This document shows, piece by piece, positions 5,996-7,091 of a DNA stretch of 7,091 bases. The stretch is from Deltaproteobacteria bacterium (GTDB lineage Bacteria; Desulfobacterota; Desulfomonilia; UBA1062): assembly GCA_023230665.1 (NCBI GenBank), contig JALNWY010000158.1, positions 1 to 7,091 on the forward strand. The letters run 5' to 3'. The position numbers were made by a program, and so were the translations under genes. Below the pieces are notes generated by a model. That model worked only from the letters and a program-made list of their open reading frames with translations, was not told the origin of the DNA and did no database searches. How positions within the stretch are numbered: the first letter of the stretch is position 1; the number at the start of each line of letters is the position of its first letter.

Positions 5996-7091
5996 GGAAA
6001 AGGGCGTAATCGTCATCATCTCCCTTCTCCTTGTCATTTCAACGTTCGCTGTTTACTGGCAGGTGTCGAATCACGGGTTTTTCAACCTGGACGATCCCTA
6101 TTACGTGGTGGACAATCGGCATGTGAATGGCGGGTTATCGTCCGAGGGGCTCGCCTGGGCGTTTCGGTTCTCCAAGGCGGGCGATCAGTCGTACTGGCAC
6201 CCGCTCACCTGGTATTCCCACATGATCGATACCCAGTTGTTCGGGTTGGATGCCGGAAAGCACCACGTCATTAATGTCCTGTATCATGCAGCCAATGCCG
6301 TGCTGCTGTTTTTGCTGCTGGCATTCATGACCGGGGCGGTGTGGAAGAGCGCGTTCGTGGCCGCGGTCTTTGCCCTTCACCCGGTGAACGTGGAGTCCGT
6401 AGCGTGGATTGCCGAGCGGAAAAACCTGCTGAGCACCATGTTCTGGCTGCTCACCCTGATGGCGTATTATTTTTATGCCAGGAAACCCGGCATCTTCAAA
6501 TATCTGGCCGTGGCCGCGCTGCTGGCTACAGGCCTGCTCTGCAAGCCCATGCTGGTAACCGTGCCGTTCGTGCTCCTGCTGCTGGACTACTGGCCGCTTC
6601 AGCGGGTGCGGCTCCGAGAGGAGGAGAACGGGATCTTCAAGGCATTCTGGACCAGGGAGAACATGAAGCTGGTGTATGAGAAGATCCCCCTGCTCGTCAT
6701 CTCCCTGACGTTCATGGCTGTCACCAGCCTCTCCCTTGCCGCCGCCAAGCAGAACCTCACCTCGCAGGCGGTGCCCATGGCCCTGAAGATCCAGAACGCT
6801 CTCACTTCTTATGGAAAATATCTGGGCAAGCTGGTATGGCCCGAGGATCTTGCCATATTCTACATGTTTCCCGCGTCCATCCCCCTGTGGAAGGTTATCG
6901 CGTCGCTGGGCCTCCTGGGCCTGATCACCTACCTCGCTCTGCTGACCTGCCGGCGGGTGCCCGCTCTCATCGTGGGGTGGCTCTGGTTTCTCGGCACGCT
7001 GGTGCCGGTGATCGGCATCGTCCAGGGGGGCATCTGGCCCGAGATGGCCGAGCGGTGGGTCTATGTGCCGTCCATCGGGGTCTACCTGGCG
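5988..7091 (+). CDS. TMTC/PMT-like membrane glycosyltransferase (TPR-type family), 3' end missing
   Basis: Open frame of 368 codons running off the window with no stop. ATG 5988 overlaps the gmd stop (ATGAGTAG), and AGGTG (5973-5977) can serve as its ribosome site. Residues 6-24 form a first membrane helix, followed by a periplasmic loop with FNLDDPYYV; its Asp pair (35-36) matches the acidic motif in the first loop of PMT/ArnT-type (GT-C) enzymes. Then come YWHPLTWYSHMID (69-81), LFGLDAGKHHVINVLYH, LHPVNVESVAWIAERKNLLS (130-149) and further helices. This arrangement is the hallmark of bacterial proteins related to eukaryotic TMTC O-mannosyltransferases, which usually carry C-terminal tetratricopeptide repeats; that part would lie beyond the window. 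Likely role: moving a sugar from a polyprenyl-phosphate donor to a protein or glycan on the outer side of the inner membrane. Donor and acceptor are unknown. Confidence 0.85.
   Translation, partial: MSREKGVIVIISLLLVISTFAVYWQVSNHGFFNLDDPYYVVDNRHVNGGLSSEGLAWAFRFSKAGDQSYWHPLTWYSHMIDTQLFGLDAGKHHVINVLYHAANAVLLFLLLAFMTGAVWKSAFVAAVFALHPVNVESVAWIAERKNLLSTMFWLLTLMAYYFYARKPGIFKYLAVAALLATGLLCKPMLVTVPFVLLLLDYWPLQRVRLREEENGIFKAFWTRENMKLVYEKIPLLVISLTFMAVTSLSLAAAKQNLTSQAVPMALKIQNALTSYGKYLGKLVWPEDLAIFYMFPASIPLWKVIASLGLLGLITYLALLTCRRVPALIVGWLWFLGTLVPVIGIVQGGIWPEMAERWVYVPSIGVYLA

Overview
This window reads like chromosomal DNA from a GC-rich Gram-negative bacterium. The evidence is an outer-membrane beta-barrel gene ending in an aromatic residue, a signal-peptide-bearing periplasmic or secreted protein, E. 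coli-like -35/-10 promoters and Shine-Dalgarno sites. The mix of a FadL-type barrel, a propeller protein, a YbhN-type flippase-like protein, gmd and a TMTC-like glycosyltransferase is reminiscent of Desulfobacterota (former Deltaproteobacteria), but that placement is inference from gene style and was not tested.

Layout: (1) positions 2-1360, + strand, the 3' part of a FadL/TodX-family outer-membrane transport protein whose start lies before the window. (2) 1361-1672, a gap holding a weak hairpin, a REP-like palindromic element and a well-formed sigma70-type promoter. (3) 1673-3184, + strand, an exported protein built from eleven 37-residue 'FSPDS...VVxDGKEGxxYD' repeats, probably a beta-propeller. 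(4) 3185-3384, a convergent gap with a 14-bp perfect hairpin and a second, tighter palindrome. (5) 3385-4467, - strand, an integral membrane protein of the lysylphosphatidylglycerol synthase TM / YbhN (UPF0104) family. (6) 4468-4876, an AT-richer divergent intergenic region of about 400 bp with a strong candidate promoter for gmd, overlapped by an 8-bp inverted repeat that may be an operator. (7) 4877-5995, + strand, gmd (GDP-mannose 4,6-dehydratase), complete. (8) 5988 to the window end, + strand, a TMTC/PMT-like multi-pass membrane glycosyltransferase, overlapping the end of gmd by 8 bases and cut by the window edge.

How it fits together: gmd and the membrane glycosyltransferase form a translationally coupled pair. 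Gmd makes GDP-4-keto-6-deoxymannose, the precursor of GDP-rhamnose, GDP-fucose and GDP-perosamine; the second gene resembles enzymes that transfer sugars from lipid carriers on the outer face of the membrane. With the divergent flippase-like gene this suggests an envelope-glycan or protein-glycosylation locus, but the reductase expected after Gmd is not in the window. The left half (barrel plus propeller) has no visible functional link to the right half.

No new defence, mobile or RNA-guided system is visible. The most interesting items are the eleven-repeat propeller protein, the repeated AATGTCA heptamer around the gmd promoter, and the gmd/TMTC-like overlap.
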